NCBI GenBank assembly: GCA_036383515.1
Contig: DASVOE010000008.1
Span: 31,490 to 95,489, forward strand
Length of the DNA: 64,000 bases
DNA from: CADEDV01 sp036383515
Lineage (GTDB): Bacteria > Bacteroidota > Bacteroidia > Chitinophagales > Chitinophagaceae
Direction: 5' to 3'
Shown: positions 54,816 to 64,000 of the stretch, in pieces
How the letters are laid out: each line of letters starts with the position of its first letter
Position numbering within the stretch: the stretch's first letter is position 1
Notes under the pieces: generated by a model
The model's database searches: none
Told to the model about the DNA's origin: nothing
The model's input: only the letters and a program-made list of their open reading frames with translations
Program-made: the position numbers and the translations under genes

Positions 54816-56162
54816 ATGTATAAATATATATATACAGCTGCATTGGCTGTGGTTCTTTTTGCATCCTGCAAAAACAAAAGTATCACCGATTATGAGTCGT
54901 ATACCAGCGACCCTATATTGTATTGCAAAACAGTGAAGCAACTAAACAATGTGGTGTTGGAAAATAATTTTCCTCCCATGATCGCCAGCCGCAATTATGC
55001 GTATGCTACCATTGCTGCTTATGAAGTTGTAGCGTTATTCGACCATCGCTTTCAATCGCTGGCCGGCCAGATCAAACACTTGCCGGCTTTACCAGCGTTT
55101 GATACAACAGGAGTGGATTTTCATATAGCAGCATTACTGGCTTTTTGTAAAGTGGGAGAAGCGGTTACTTTTCCTGAAGGAAGCCTGCAGCAATATGTGG
55201 CCCGGGTAAAACATGAAGCAGACAGCGTGGGTGTTCCCGGTGAAGTCATTATTGCTTCACAACGTTTGGCAGATAGTGTGGGTGGTCATATTTTAAAATG
55301 GAGCAAAGGCGATAATTATTTACAGTTAAGAACAGCGCCAAAATATACTGTCACCACTGAAGAAGGGAGATGGGTGCCTACGCCGCCTATGTATGGACAG
55401 GCCGTAGAGCCTCATTGGAAAGAAATGCGTTGCATGATAATGGATAGCTGTTCGCAGTTTAAACCTTTGCCACCACCCCATTTCGATATCAGCAATAAAA
55501 ACAGTGTATACTACAAAGCCCTGATGGAAGTGAAAAATACCTGTGATAGTTTAACGCAGGAACAAAAAGACATAGCCGATTTCTGGGATGACAACCCTTT
55601 TAAGATGAATGTTTCAGGACATGTAATGTTTGCAACCAAGAAATTTTCACCGCCGGGTCACTGGATGAATATAATTGGCATTGCCGCTAAAAAAGCAAAT
55701 GCAGATTTTTCAACTACGGTAGCTGCCTATGCTGAAACGGCTATTGCTTTATACGATGCATTCATCAGTTGCTGGGATGAAAAATTCAGGAGCAATTTTG
55801 TAAGACCAGAAAGTGTGATCAATAAATATATAAACAGTGAATGGCAGCCTTATATCCAGACACCGCCTTTCCCATCACATACCAGCGGGCATGCTACTAT
55901 TTCAGCAGCGGCGGCTGAAGCCATGACCTATTGGCTGGGAGATAACCTATCCTTTACCGATACATCCTCACTTGAATTTGGAATTAAAAGCAGAACTATC
56001 GTTTCGTTTCGTGAAGCAGCAAAAGAAGCTGCTATGTCAAGATTGTATGGTGGCATCCACTACCGTTTTGACAACGAACATGGTACTGAAGCCGGTCGCA
56101 AACTCGGAGAATATATTGTAAGCCGGCTGGAAATGAAAACAAATCAACTAACTAAAAAATAA
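54816..56162 (+). CDS. Vanadium-dependent haloperoxidase-like (PAP2 superfamily) lipoprotein
   Basis: 448 residues from ATG 54816, with lipobox LFASC (Cys18). The C-terminal half has the superfamily active site: NFVRPESVI, PPFPSHTSGHATISAA, and SRLYGGIHYRFDNEHG, whose His would bind vanadate or be the phosphatase nucleophile. Classical enzymes oxidise halides with peroxide; many members in Bacteroidota are untested. It follows the unknown gene by 76 bp and precedes the outer membrane protein by 6 bp. Confidence 0.85.
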   Translation: MYKYIYTAALAVVLFASCKNKSITDYESYTSDPILYCKTVKQLNNVVLENNFPPMIASRNYAYATIAAYEVVALFDHRFQSLAGQIKHLPALPAFDTTGVDFHIAALLAFCKVGEAVTFPEGSLQQYVARVKHEADSVGVPGEVIIASQRLADSVGGHILKWSKGDNYLQLRTAPKYTVTTEEGRWVPTPPMYGQAVEPHWKEMRCMIMDSCSQFKPLPPPHFDISNKNSVYYKALMEVKNTCDSLTQEQKDIADFWDDNPFKMNVSGHVMFATKKFSPPGHWMNIIGIAAKKANADFSTTVAAYAETAIALYDAFISCWDEKFRSNFVRPESVINKYINSEWQPYIQTPPFPSHTSGHATISAAAAEAMTYWLGDNLSFTDTSSLEFGIKSRTIVSFREAAKEAAMSRLYGGIHYRFDNEHGTEAGRKLGEYIVSRLEMKTNQLTKK

Positions 56163-56168
56163 AAAATT

Positions 56169-57257
56169 ATGAAACTCATTCCTCTTATTTGCCTCCTGTT
56201 GGTTGCTGCAGTAACCAATAAAGCAACTGCACAGGGTTGTGTTGCTATCCGCAGCAATGGTAATACCTGCAGCATGGGTAATCCTGCAATGGCTAAGGGG
56301 TGGCAACTCAATTTCAATAACCGTTATTTCAAATCCTATAAACATTTTGTAGGCACTGTTGAACAAAAAGAAAGAGAAGAAAATCATACGGAAGTTATCA
56401 ATCATAGCTATTCGCTGGATATTACAGCCACCCGTTATTTCAATACCCGCTGGTCAATGGCAATGACAGTTCCTATTCTTTCCAATACCCGTTCTTCTTT
56501 GTATGAACATGCAGGTAATGCTGCCGGTGCAAGTGGCCGGCATAGTACCCGGTCATTTGGTATCGGCGACATTCGTGTCAGCGCTTATCGTTGGTTAATG
56601 GATCCGGCCAAACATCATAAGGGAAATATACAGGCTGGTTTGGGCATCAAGCTTCCTACCGGCGATTATCGCTACCAGGATTATTTTTATAAAGCAGATG
56701 GCACAACGGTAATGGGACCAGTGGATCAATCTATTCAATTAGGCGATGGAGGAACAGGTTTTACTGCTGAAATAAATGGTTATTATAATATCAGTCATAA
56801 AGTAGGTGCATATGGCAATTTATTTTATTTAGTTAATCCCCGGGAACAAAATGGTGTATCCACCGCAAGAGGAGGAACACCGAATACCACAGCGATACAA
56901 TACTTCACCAGCACCATGAGTGTGCCTGATCAATACATGGCGAGAGGTGGCGTTAATTACATGGCTAACAAATTCACCTTCTCCGGTGGTATCCGTATAG
57001 AAGGTATTCCCAGCAGTGACCTGGTTGGTGGCGATAAAGGTTTCAGAAGACCGGGTATTGTTATCGCTGCAGAACCTGTGATAGCTTACCAGGCCAAAAA
57101 AATCAATGTGTATGTTTCTGTTCCGGTTGCACTTCAGAGAAACAGAACACAGAGTTATTCAGACAAATTAAGAACAGCAGCAACAGGAACGAAAGTACAG
57201 GGCGATGCCGCTTTTGCTGATTATTCGATCAATGCGGGGCTCTCTTTCCGTTTCTAA
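56169..57257 (+). CDS. Outer membrane beta-barrel protein
   Basis: 362 residues. A signal peptide (1-21, ending ATAQ) is followed by amphipathic beta strands with aromatic girdles. The final SINAGLSFRF carries the C-terminal Phe typical of BAM substrates. It starts 6 bp after the haloperoxidase-like gene, so the two are surely co-expressed. It may be a porin-like channel for the same pathway. Confidence 0.8.
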   Translation: MKLIPLICLLLVAAVTNKATAQGCVAIRSNGNTCSMGNPAMAKGWQLNFNNRYFKSYKHFVGTVEQKEREENHTEVINHSYSLDITATRYFNTRWSMAMTVPILSNTRSSLYEHAGNAAGASGRHSTRSFGIGDIRVSAYRWLMDPAKHHKGNIQAGLGIKLPTGDYRYQDYFYKADGTTVMGPVDQSIQLGDGGTGFTAEINGYYNISHKVGAYGNLFYLVNPREQNGVSTARGGTPNTTAIQYFTSTMSVPDQYMARGGVNYMANKFTFSGGIRIEGIPSSDLVGGDKGFRRPGIVIAAEPVIAYQAKKINVYVSVPVALQRNRTQSYSDKLRTAATGTKVQGDAAFADYSINAGLSFRF

Positions 57258-57282
57258 ACACAGTTATCATCATGTTGTAGTA

Positions 57283-57320
57283 TAAAACCGGCGCTTCCAT
57301 GCCGGTTTTACTTATTTTTT
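57283..57320 (+). terminator. Terminator after the GH65 operon
   Basis: AAAACCGGC and GCCGGTTTT (to about 57309) pair perfectly over 9 bp, followed by a T-rich tract. It separates the operon from the LacI regulator. Confidence 0.75.
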
Positions 57321-57391
57321 TACAGTATAAAAAAATTATCTTTAGTTACAACTGTCACTACACGATAGCTGCCGATTTATTAAATTGCTGT

Positions 57392-58384
57392 ATGCAACAA
57401 AGCACATTAAAAAAACTTTCCGAGGTTTTAGGTATCAGTATATCTACTGTATCCCGTGCCTTAAAAGATCATCCTGATATTTCTGAACACACCAAAACCA
57501 AGGTAAAGGAACTGGCTACAGCGCTGGAATATGAACCCAACAATTATGCGGTGCAATTAAGAACCCGCCAGAGTAATGTGCTGGGTTTACTGGTGCCTTC
57601 TATTGATAATTTTTTTTACGATTCTTTTATTGCAGCAGTGGAAGAAGATGCCCGGTTGCATGGCTATTCGGTGATGATCATGCAATCAAGAGACAATGTG
57701 CAGATAGAAACCTCCAATCTTCATTTATTCAGAAAAAATATGGTGATGGGTTTATTTGCTTCTGTGTCGATTGAAACAGATGATTTAACCCCTTTCCGGA
57801 AATTGGAAGAAATGAAGATTCCCGTTGTGTTCTTTGATCGTGTTCCCGAAACGGGAGATTATCATAAAGTATGTCTTGCAGATGAAGTTGCTGCCCGCAT
57901 AGCAGCAGAAGCCATTATTGAAAAGAATAAAAAAAATGTACTGGCCTTATTTGGTCATCCTCATTTAAGTATTTCAAGAGCCCGGTGTGTTTCTTTTAAA
58001 GAAACATTTGAAAAAAAGTCTCCTCAAACTAAGCTCACGATTGCTTACCCTGAAGGAATTGCTGAATCAAAACGGGTAGCCCTCGAAGCCCTGAAAGAAG
58101 GACAACGACCGGATACTATTTTTTGCATGGGCGACCTGATATTGATTGGTGTGATGTCCGCTATTCATAAACTTAAGTTGAAAGTGCCGGAAGATATTTC
58201 GATCATCAGTATCAGCAATGGATTTATTCCTACCATGTATGATCCAAAGATCACTTATGTAGAAACCAGCGGGTATAAGCTGGGCAAACTGGCCTTTGCA
58301 CAAATGTTTTCTTCGCTGCGTAATAATATACCTCCACAGCAGGTATTTCTTGAATCATCATTGGTGGAAGGTGGTTCTTTGTAA
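57392..58384 (+). CDS. LacI-family transcriptional regulator
   Basis: 330 residues from ATG 57392; longer starts overlap the terminator. The helix-turn-helix is TLKKLSEVLGISISTVSRALKDH, and the hinge EPNNYAVQLRTRQSN leads to a periplasmic-binding-protein-like sensor domain (VLGLLVPSIDNFFYDSFIAA). TATCTTTA at 57337, a one-mismatch -7 element, lies 48 nt upstream. It is likely the sugar-responsive regulator of the downstream transporter and trehalase, and perhaps of the GH65 operon. Confidence 0.9.
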   Translation: MQQSTLKKLSEVLGISISTVSRALKDHPDISEHTKTKVKELATALEYEPNNYAVQLRTRQSNVLGLLVPSIDNFFYDSFIAAVEEDARLHGYSVMIMQSRDNVQIETSNLHLFRKNMVMGLFASVSIETDDLTPFRKLEEMKIPVVFFDRVPETGDYHKVCLADEVAARIAAEAIIEKNKKNVLALFGHPHLSISRARCVSFKETFEKKSPQTKLTIAYPEGIAESKRVALEALKEGQRPDTIFCMGDLILIGVMSAIHKLKLKVPEDISIISISNGFIPTMYDPKITYVETSGYKLGKLAFAQMFSSLRNNIPPQQVFLESSLVEGGSL

Positions 58385-58503
58385 AGAACATGACTGCTCT
58401 TTAGTATGCTATTGCGATTTTTTACACCGCAAACGTTATAGTTTTATTTATCTACTTGCGCTTCATCAAGGGTGGCTTATTTTACTATCAAACGATTGCC
58501 ACT

Positions 58504-59742
58504 ATGTCAAACTTTAAAATCAAGCTTTGTCTTTATCTCAACTACTTTGTGTTTGCGATCTTGCTGAATAGTGTTGGCATACTGATTCAAAAATCCATCA
58601 ACACTTACCACGTTGATGAAGTAACAGCAAGTTCCCTGGAAGCTTTTAAAGATCTCTCTATAGCAATCGTATCATTCCTGGTAGGCGCTTTTTTACCACG
58701 ACTTGGCTATAAAAAGGGGATGCTGATCGCCCTTGCTCTTGTATTTGCCGGATGCCTGGGAATGTACTGGGGCAATTCTTTTACATCGGTAAGAATTCTA
58801 TTTGCCTGTGTAGGTATTTCTTTTGCAATCGTAAAGGTTTCAGTTTATTCTATGATCGGGCTGATAACAACTACCGAAAAACAGCACGAGAGCCTGTTGA
58901 GTTCTATAGAAAGCCTTTTTATGATTGGCATTGCTATCGGGTTTATTGCTTTCCCGCTTTTCTACAGTGATACGGATCCGGATGCGTGGTTGCGGATATA
59001 CCTGGTGCTGGCTGCTGTAATTGCTCTTTCATTCTTTGTTTTATTGTTCTCCGCATTCAACATAAAATATGATAATCCCGGAGCCAATATTGCTGCGGAT
59101 TTTAAGGAGATGATAAAATTGCTGAAGCGGCCATTGGTGCTTGTGTTTGCCGTTTCCGCATTTATGTATGTGATGACAGAACAAGGGATCATGAGCTGGA
59201 TGCCAACCTTTAATCAAAAAGTGCTTCTTCTTCCTGAGAAGATCAGTATCCTCATGACGGTGATACTATTTTTATCAGTAGCACTTGGAAGATATATTTC
59301 TGCCAGGCTTGTGAAAAGGGTCTCCTGGTATGCTATTCTTACTTTTTGCCTGATCGGTGCAGCCTGCATGGTATTATTTGTGCTTCCGCAGACACAGCAT
59401 ATTCAACCGAGAAAAATTGAGTCGTTGAAAGATGTTCCCGTAATAGCTTATGTGTTTCCGCTTATTGGTTTATTTTTTGCGCCTATTTACCCTCTTGTAA
59501 ATTCATTTGTCCTTAGCGCTACAGAAAAAATATTTCATAGCCCCATGGCTTCCCTGCTCGTTTTCTTTTCAGCCATCGGGGGTACCCTTGGTTCACGGTT
59601 GGTTGGTTATCTTTTTAAAAATATTGGCGGACAAAAAGCATTTTATTTTTCGTTGATACCGATGACGATTTTGATGCTTTGTTTATTTTTCTTTTACAGG
59701 ATTCAAAAAAAATCCACTAAAATTATTGAACAGGAGCATTAA
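58504..59742 (+). CDS. MFS sugar transporter
   Basis: 412 residues from ATG 58504. About twelve membrane segments, with a basic cytoplasmic loop between halves at about 205-225 (DFKEMIKLLKRP) and MFS-like GYKKGMLIALALV after TM2. It resembles TsgA/glucose-mannose symporter-type MFS proteins. It probably imports the disaccharide or glucose released by the neighbouring enzymes. It lies 13 bp from the trehalase gene. Confidence 0.86.
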   Translation: MSNFKIKLCLYLNYFVFAILLNSVGILIQKSINTYHVDEVTASSLEAFKDLSIAIVSFLVGAFLPRLGYKKGMLIALALVFAGCLGMYWGNSFTSVRILFACVGISFAIVKVSVYSMIGLITTTEKQHESLLSSIESLFMIGIAIGFIAFPLFYSDTDPDAWLRIYLVLAAVIALSFFVLLFSAFNIKYDNPGANIAADFKEMIKLLKRPLVLVFAVSAFMYVMTEQGIMSWMPTFNQKVLLLPEKISILMTVILFLSVALGRYISARLVKRVSWYAILTFCLIGAACMVLFVLPQTQHIQPRKIESLKDVPVIAYVFPLIGLFFAPIYPLVNSFVLSATEKIFHSPMASLLVFFSAIGGTLGSRLVGYLFKNIGGQKAFYFSLIPMTILMLCLFFFYRIQKKSTKIIEQEH

Positions 59743-59755
59743 TTTTTTTTAAGAC

Positions 59756-61258
59756 ATGTCTCAAATAGAAATATACGATCTCCATCCTGTTTTTGAAGTA
59801 GTACAGATGAATGCTGTTTTTCCTGATGCCAAAACATTCGTGGACTGTTTACCAAAATATCCCTTCGAAGAAATTCTTGCTGATTATTTTAACCAGAAAG
59901 ACAAACCTTTCTTTCATTTAAAAGATTTTGTTGAAAAACATTTCGATTTCCCGATACCTCATTCAACCGGTTACCAGAGCGATCTTTCCAAAACAACAGA
60001 ACAAAACATTGAAACATTATGGGATGTGCTCACGCATCAACCCGATAAGAAAGCCGGTTCGCTGATACCTCTTCCTTATCCTTACATTGTGCCCGGTGGT
60101 CGCTTTGGTGAGATCTACTACTGGGATAGTTACTTCACCATGCTGGGATTGAAAGCATCCGGCAAAACGAATATGCTGATCAATATGATCAATAATTTTT
60201 CTTACCTGCTTGATACAATAGGTCATATACCCAACGGCAACCGTACTTATTTTCTCAGCCGCTCACAACCTCCTTTTTATTCATTGATGATAAAAATGCT
60301 GGCCGATGTAAAAGGTGATGCCATCTTACAGCAATACCTTCCCCAGCTTGAAAAGGAATATCTATTTTGGATGAAAGCTGCGGAACAATTAAAAGAACCC
60401 GGCGATACGTTGTATCATGTTGTAAAAATGCCGGGAGGGGAGATCATGAACCGCTATTGGGATGAAAAGGATATACCGAGACCTGAATCATACCGGCAGG
60501 ATGTAGAACTCGCCCATCAATCGCAACAAAACCTGCCGCAATTATTCCGTAACCTTAGAGCCGGCGCTGAGTCTGGTTGGGATTATAGTTGCCGCTGGTT
60601 CCGGGATGAGGATGCATTCGCTACCATTCACACTACAGATATTATTCCTGTTGATCTGAACTGCCTGATTGGGCATTTGGAAAAAATAATTGCTGAAGCA
60701 TACGCCATACATGGCGACCCGGAAAAATCACGCCATTATTTTTCATTAGCAGAAAAAAGAAAAATGGCTATTCAACGATATTGCTGGAATGAGAGTATAG
60801 GATTTTATTTTGATTATGATCTTCGTACCAACCAACAAAAAAAAGCTTATACACTGGCTGGTATGTTTCCTTTATTTTTTCAAATGGCAACTGATGAACA
60901 GGCAAACCGTGTAACTACCATCATCCGGGAAAAATTTCTTTGTGACGGTGGTGTTACCTGTACGTTGAAAACAACCGGGCAGCAATGGGATGCTCCCAAT
61001 GGTTGGGCACCGCTGCACTGGATCACCATTATGGGACTGGAAAATTATGGTCATCATGAGTTAGCAACCATCATTGCGCAACGATGGATCAAATTAAATA
61101 CCGACGTTTTCAAACGCACGGGTAAGTTAATGGAGAAATATAACGTAGTGGATACACACCTCGAAGCGGGTGGTGGTGAGTATGAAGGCCAGGATGGGTT
61201 TGGCTGGACCAATGGGGTATTACTGGCGTTGATAAAAAAATATGGCACTCCTGGTTAA
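59756..61258 (+). CDS. treF: GH37 alpha,alpha-trehalase (cytoplasmic)
   Basis: 500 residues, no signal peptide. Both trehalase signatures are intact: PGGRFGEIYYWDSYF (113-127) and QWDAPNGWAP (410-419). The general acid is Asp276 in ESGWDYSCRW and the base Glu475 in GGGEYEGQDGFGWTNG. It hydrolyses trehalose to two glucoses in the cytoplasm. It is co-transcribed with the MFS gene and ends only 3 bp from the convergent amylosucrase stop. The symbol reflects the cytoplasmic form. Confidence 0.95.
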   Translation: MSQIEIYDLHPVFEVVQMNAVFPDAKTFVDCLPKYPFEEILADYFNQKDKPFFHLKDFVEKHFDFPIPHSTGYQSDLSKTTEQNIETLWDVLTHQPDKKAGSLIPLPYPYIVPGGRFGEIYYWDSYFTMLGLKASGKTNMLINMINNFSYLLDTIGHIPNGNRTYFLSRSQPPFYSLMIKMLADVKGDAILQQYLPQLEKEYLFWMKAAEQLKEPGDTLYHVVKMPGGEIMNRYWDEKDIPRPESYRQDVELAHQSQQNLPQLFRNLRAGAESGWDYSCRWFRDEDAFATIHTTDIIPVDLNCLIGHLEKIIAEAYAIHGDPEKSRHYFSLAEKRKMAIQRYCWNESIGFYFDYDLRTNQQKKAYTLAGMFPLFFQMATDEQANRVTTIIREKFLCDGGVTCTLKTTGQQWDAPNGWAPLHWITIMGLENYGHHELATIIAQRWIKLNTDVFKRTGKLMEKYNVVDTHLEAGGGEYEGQDGFGWTNGVLLALIKKYGTPG

Positions 61259-61261
61259 GAT

Positions 61262-63208
61262 TTATCTCGCTTCCAGTAATAAAAACTGGTAAGGTTCTAT
61301 TACCAGGTATTCCCTGTCATTACCTACACTATACTCTTTTTCCTGCCAGTGATCAAATAAGGTAGAAGAAGCCGGGCCATGTTCCTTAAAAGCAAACCAG
61401 GTAAGATAAGAAGGATGATCCCTGAAATTAAAAAGACAATAGAGTTTTTGTTCCTCAAAAGTTCTCAGGTATCCTGCTATATGAATATTATGCGGCGTAA
61501 GCCAGACCAGGTTTTTATAATCTGCCACCGCTACCAATGTTTTCCGGATACTGATCAGTTTTTGCGTAGCTGAAAAAATTGCATGCTCTACCGTCCCTTC
61601 TTCATCTATCTTTTTATTTTTTTCCCAATCAATGACCGGCCGGTGCATCCACCGGTTATCATAACTCTTCCCGCTATCTTTCACATAAGAATAATCGTTA
61701 GTGTATCCCTGTTCATCTCCATAAAAAATCATGGGAACACCACCCAGGAAAAAACTATGCGCCTGCATCAGCAATATTTTCCTGGTGGAATGATCTATTG
61801 CTTTTTTATTTTTTTGTTCGATCGCCTTTTCTAATCCACATAAGGATGCCAAAGAACCGCTGATACGAGCATCGTTTGTTTTGGGATTGACAGAGAACAA
61901 TGCACCTTTCGCCGGTGAATCAGCCCTGGTTCCTGAAAAATAATCTTTCAGAAATCGCCGGTGTTCCACCGGATCATAACCGGCCTGTTGTATCATATAA
62001 TCATCATAACCCAGGCCAATATCATCGTGGCACCGGGTGTAAGTGATCCAGGATGAACCATAGGGTTTTTGTAACAGCTCATGCTGTGCAGCCAGCATCA
62101 CCCTTGTATCACCTGTAGCAAGTGCATCCCATTGTAAAGCCATCTGCGTAGCATTATAGGCAAAGTCACATTCTTTAGCTGTATACAATCCCGTTCCAAA
62201 ATATTTCATAATTTCCCTGGGAGCCACGATCGCCTCACCCAGCAAAGCCATACCCGGTGCAGCTACCTGTACACATTGTTTTATTAAACGCAGTAATGTA
62301 TGTGCCTGTGGTAAATTCTGGCAGGTAGTTCCTAATTGTTTCCAGATAAAAGCCGGTGCGTCGATACGCAATACATCCACGCCCTGGTTAGCATAGAAGA
62401 AAATAGTAGAAAGCATTTCTAAAAACACCTGCGGGTTGCTGTAATTAAGGTCCCATTGGTAATGATGAAAAACTGTCATCACCCATTTCTGTATTTCTTC
62501 ATCGTAGGTAAAATTTCCCGGCGAGCTTTCAGGAAATATTTCCGGCATAGTTCTGTCGTATTGATCAGGAAGTATCCGATCGTTGAACATATAAAAATAA
62601 TCCTGGTACTTGCTGTCACCTTGTTTTGCTTTCAGGGCCCATTCATGATGACGGGATGTATGATTCAATACAATGTCCAGCATCAGGTACATATTCTCCT
62701 GTTGCATTTTTTGCTGCAGGCTTTCAAGATCTTTCAATTGACCAAAACGTTTATCTACTTTCCTGAAATCAGATACTGCATAGCCTCCATCACTTTCTCC
62801 TTCGGGGCTTTCAAATACCGGCATCAGGTGAAGGAAGTTGACGCCAAGTTTTTTAAAATAACCCAATTTGCTTTCCAGGTTTTGCAGGTTGTCGCAAAAA
62901 CGATCCACATACAAACTCATACCCGTTATTTCATTACTCAGGAACCAATGACCTTTTTGTTCTTTATCCTCGTCCCGTTGTTTCAGGCTGGGTGGTCTGT
63001 CGATATAGGAAGAAGTGACCATACCCAGCAATTGCTGAAAGAAATCGTCACTACCGGGATGTTGCCCATATATTTCATGAAATAAGGCATTGATAGCAGC
63101 AGCATTCGCAACAAACCGGGTAAAGAATAAATTATCCTTACCGGCCATATCAATATCCTGTTTCTGCAGAATTGAATTGAGCTGCTGATGTAACTGGTGA
63201 TTATACAA
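61262..63208 (-). CDS. GH13 amylosucrase
   Basis: 648 residues, TTG start at 63208; an in-frame stop at 63214-63212 forbids a longer frame, and the next Met would delete 20 residues. A helical N-domain (1-90) precedes the TIM barrel: DIVLNHTS, GVDVLRIDAP (nucleophile Asp283, with Arg281), LGEAIVAP (acid/base Glu325), RCHDDIG (His394, Asp395). FIWKQLGTTCQNLPQAH is characteristic of amylosucrases. It uses sucrose to extend alpha-1,4-glucan and releases fructose. The sugar kinase 7 bp upstream would phosphorylate that fructose. Confidence 0.92.
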   Translation of the reverse strand: MYNHQLHQQLNSILQKQDIDMAGKDNLFFTRFVANAAAINALFHEIYGQHPGSDDFFQQLLGMVTSSYIDRPPSLKQRDEDKEQKGHWFLSNEITGMSLYVDRFCDNLQNLESKLGYFKKLGVNFLHLMPVFESPEGESDGGYAVSDFRKVDKRFGQLKDLESLQQKMQQENMYLMLDIVLNHTSRHHEWALKAKQGDSKYQDYFYMFNDRILPDQYDRTMPEIFPESSPGNFTYDEEIQKWVMTVFHHYQWDLNYSNPQVFLEMLSTIFFYANQGVDVLRIDAPAFIWKQLGTTCQNLPQAHTLLRLIKQCVQVAAPGMALLGEAIVAPREIMKYFGTGLYTAKECDFAYNATQMALQWDALATGDTRVMLAAQHELLQKPYGSSWITYTRCHDDIGLGYDDYMIQQAGYDPVEHRRFLKDYFSGTRADSPAKGALFSVNPKTNDARISGSLASLCGLEKAIEQKNKKAIDHSTRKILLMQAHSFFLGGVPMIFYGDEQGYTNDYSYVKDSGKSYDNRWMHRPVIDWEKNKKIDEEGTVEHAIFSATQKLISIRKTLVAVADYKNLVWLTPHNIHIAGYLRTFEEQKLYCLFNFRDHPSYLTWFAFKEHGPASSTLFDHWQEKEYSVGNDREYLVIEPYQFLLLEAR

Positions 63209-63215
63209 GTTTCAT

Positions 63216-64000
63216 TTATTTAAAGATATCACTGCTCAGGTGCTTAAATGCTTCCATGGCGCCAAGGTATTCACAGGTTCGGGCTCCTGCTTTATTAGCA
63301 TTCCTGATAATAGTGTGCCAATCCTTTTCATCCAGCTCTGTAAACATGGTCATATGCCGATGATCAGCTAATACCTGCAACTGGTAAAGTATAGCTCCTA
63401 CAAATGCATCGCCTGCACCCGTGGTATCTACCGGCTTCACCGGAATGCTATCAATGATCATTGTTTTGCCCTTTAGACCCAGCATCGTTCCTTCTTTTCC
63501 CAATGTGATCGCAAATATTGCCGTTGTTTTTTCTAGAAGTATAGCAGCTGCCTCATTTAACGTGGGGGCCCCGGTGATCAGCATCGCTTCTTCATCACTT
63601 ACTTTAAAGAAATGACAACGTTCTAAAAAATTCCATGATTGATCAATGAATGACTGTCTATCATTTTTAAAAAGCAGGTGCCGGTAATTCGGATCAAAAC
63701 TTATAAAGATATTTCGCTGCAATGCTTTTTGCAGCAGTCCCTGGTAAGCGGCCTGTAAAGGTCCGGGTAAAAAACCAGTAGCCGATCCAAAATGGATGAT
63801 CGAAAATTCGTCGAGATCAATATGCTCTACTTCCTGGAGGTTCAGTTGTCCATCGGCACCACGGTTAAAATAAAAATCCCGTTCGCCATTTTCCATCAAT
63901 GAAACAAATGCAAACGTTGTAAAATTAGTTTCATCCTGTATCATCCATTTGGTAGCTACACCAAACGATTTCATCACCTCCACCAAATGCTTACCAAATG
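63216..64000 (-). CDS. PfkB-family sugar kinase (fructokinase-like), 5' truncated
   Basis: At least 261 codons; the frame continues past the right edge of the window, so the N-terminus is missing. PfkB motifs: ISFDPNYRH, FKVSDEEAMLITG, and the signature DTTGAGDAFVGAILYQL with the catalytic Asp. It lies 7 bp before the amylosucrase gene on the same strand, which fits phosphorylation of fructose released from sucrose. Ribokinase-type specificity cannot be excluded. Confidence 0.9.
   Translation of the reverse strand, partial: FGKHLVEVMKSFGVATKWMIQDETNFTTFAFVSLMENGERDFYFNRGADGQLNLQEVEHIDLDEFSIIHFGSATGFLPGPLQAAYQGLLQKALQRNIFISFDPNYRHLLFKNDRQSFIDQSWNFLERCHFFKVSDEEAMLITGAPTLNEAAAILLEKTTAIFAITLGKEGTMLGLKGKTMIIDSIPVKPVDTTGAGDAFVGAILYQLQVLADHRHMTMFTELDEKDWHTIIRNANKAGARTCEYLGAMEAFKHLSSDIFK

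Overview
The window looks like a chromosomal segment of a Bacteroidota bacterium, most likely of the Chitinophagaceae type. Signs are a low-to-moderate GC content, the Bacteroidota -7 promoter motif TAnnTTTG in front of several genes, type IX secretion C-terminal domains, a TonB receptor paired with a DUF4249 lipoprotein, and many AraC/HxlR one-component regulators. No rRNA, tRNA, CRISPR array, phage block or complete insertion sequence was seen.

Region 1 (1-7 kb) is a patchwork of single, unrelated genes: a class III nucleotidyl cyclase, a lipoprotein, a divergent HxlR/NAD(P)-binding oxidoreductase pair, an AraC regulator, a small membrane protein and a secreted cupin. Hairpins, short dispersed repeats and an AraC gene remnant lie between them. 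Region 2 (7-14.5 kb) holds an AraC regulator, a methyltransferase and a tripartite TolC-adaptor-RND efflux operon. Region 3 (14.6-21 kb) has a DUF2652 protein, a secreted alpha/beta hydrolase, a TPR histidine kinase overlapping a sigma-54-type response regulator, and a UbiG-like methyltransferase.

Region 4 (21.4-40.6 kb) is the standout. It is a Tc (ABC) toxin locus: a 2464-residue fused TcB-TcC protein with a variable C-terminal cargo that may be an HNH-like nuclease, then a 3117-residue TcA carrying several copies of a small inserted domain, then a 562-residue protein with a Hint (hedgehog/intein-type) domain, then a small Cys-rich protein. The pairing of Tc subunits with a Hint protein and a six-Cys protein on one strand is the best candidate here for a poorly described system.

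Region 5 (40.6-52 kb) contains a TonB receptor/DUF4249/PAP2 operon, a beta-helix protein with a type IX sorting domain, an OB-fold protein, an HD-domain protein and a PKD-repeat secreted protein.

Region 6 (52-64 kb) is an alpha-glucoside locus: a secreted GH65 enzyme (probably a hydrolase), a small unknown, a vanadium haloperoxidase-like lipoprotein, an outer membrane protein, a LacI regulator, an MFS sugar transporter and a GH37 trehalase. Convergent to these are a PfkB sugar kinase and a GH13 amylosucrase. Together they suggest use of sucrose, trehalose and related disaccharides, with fructose from amylosucrase passing to the kinase.
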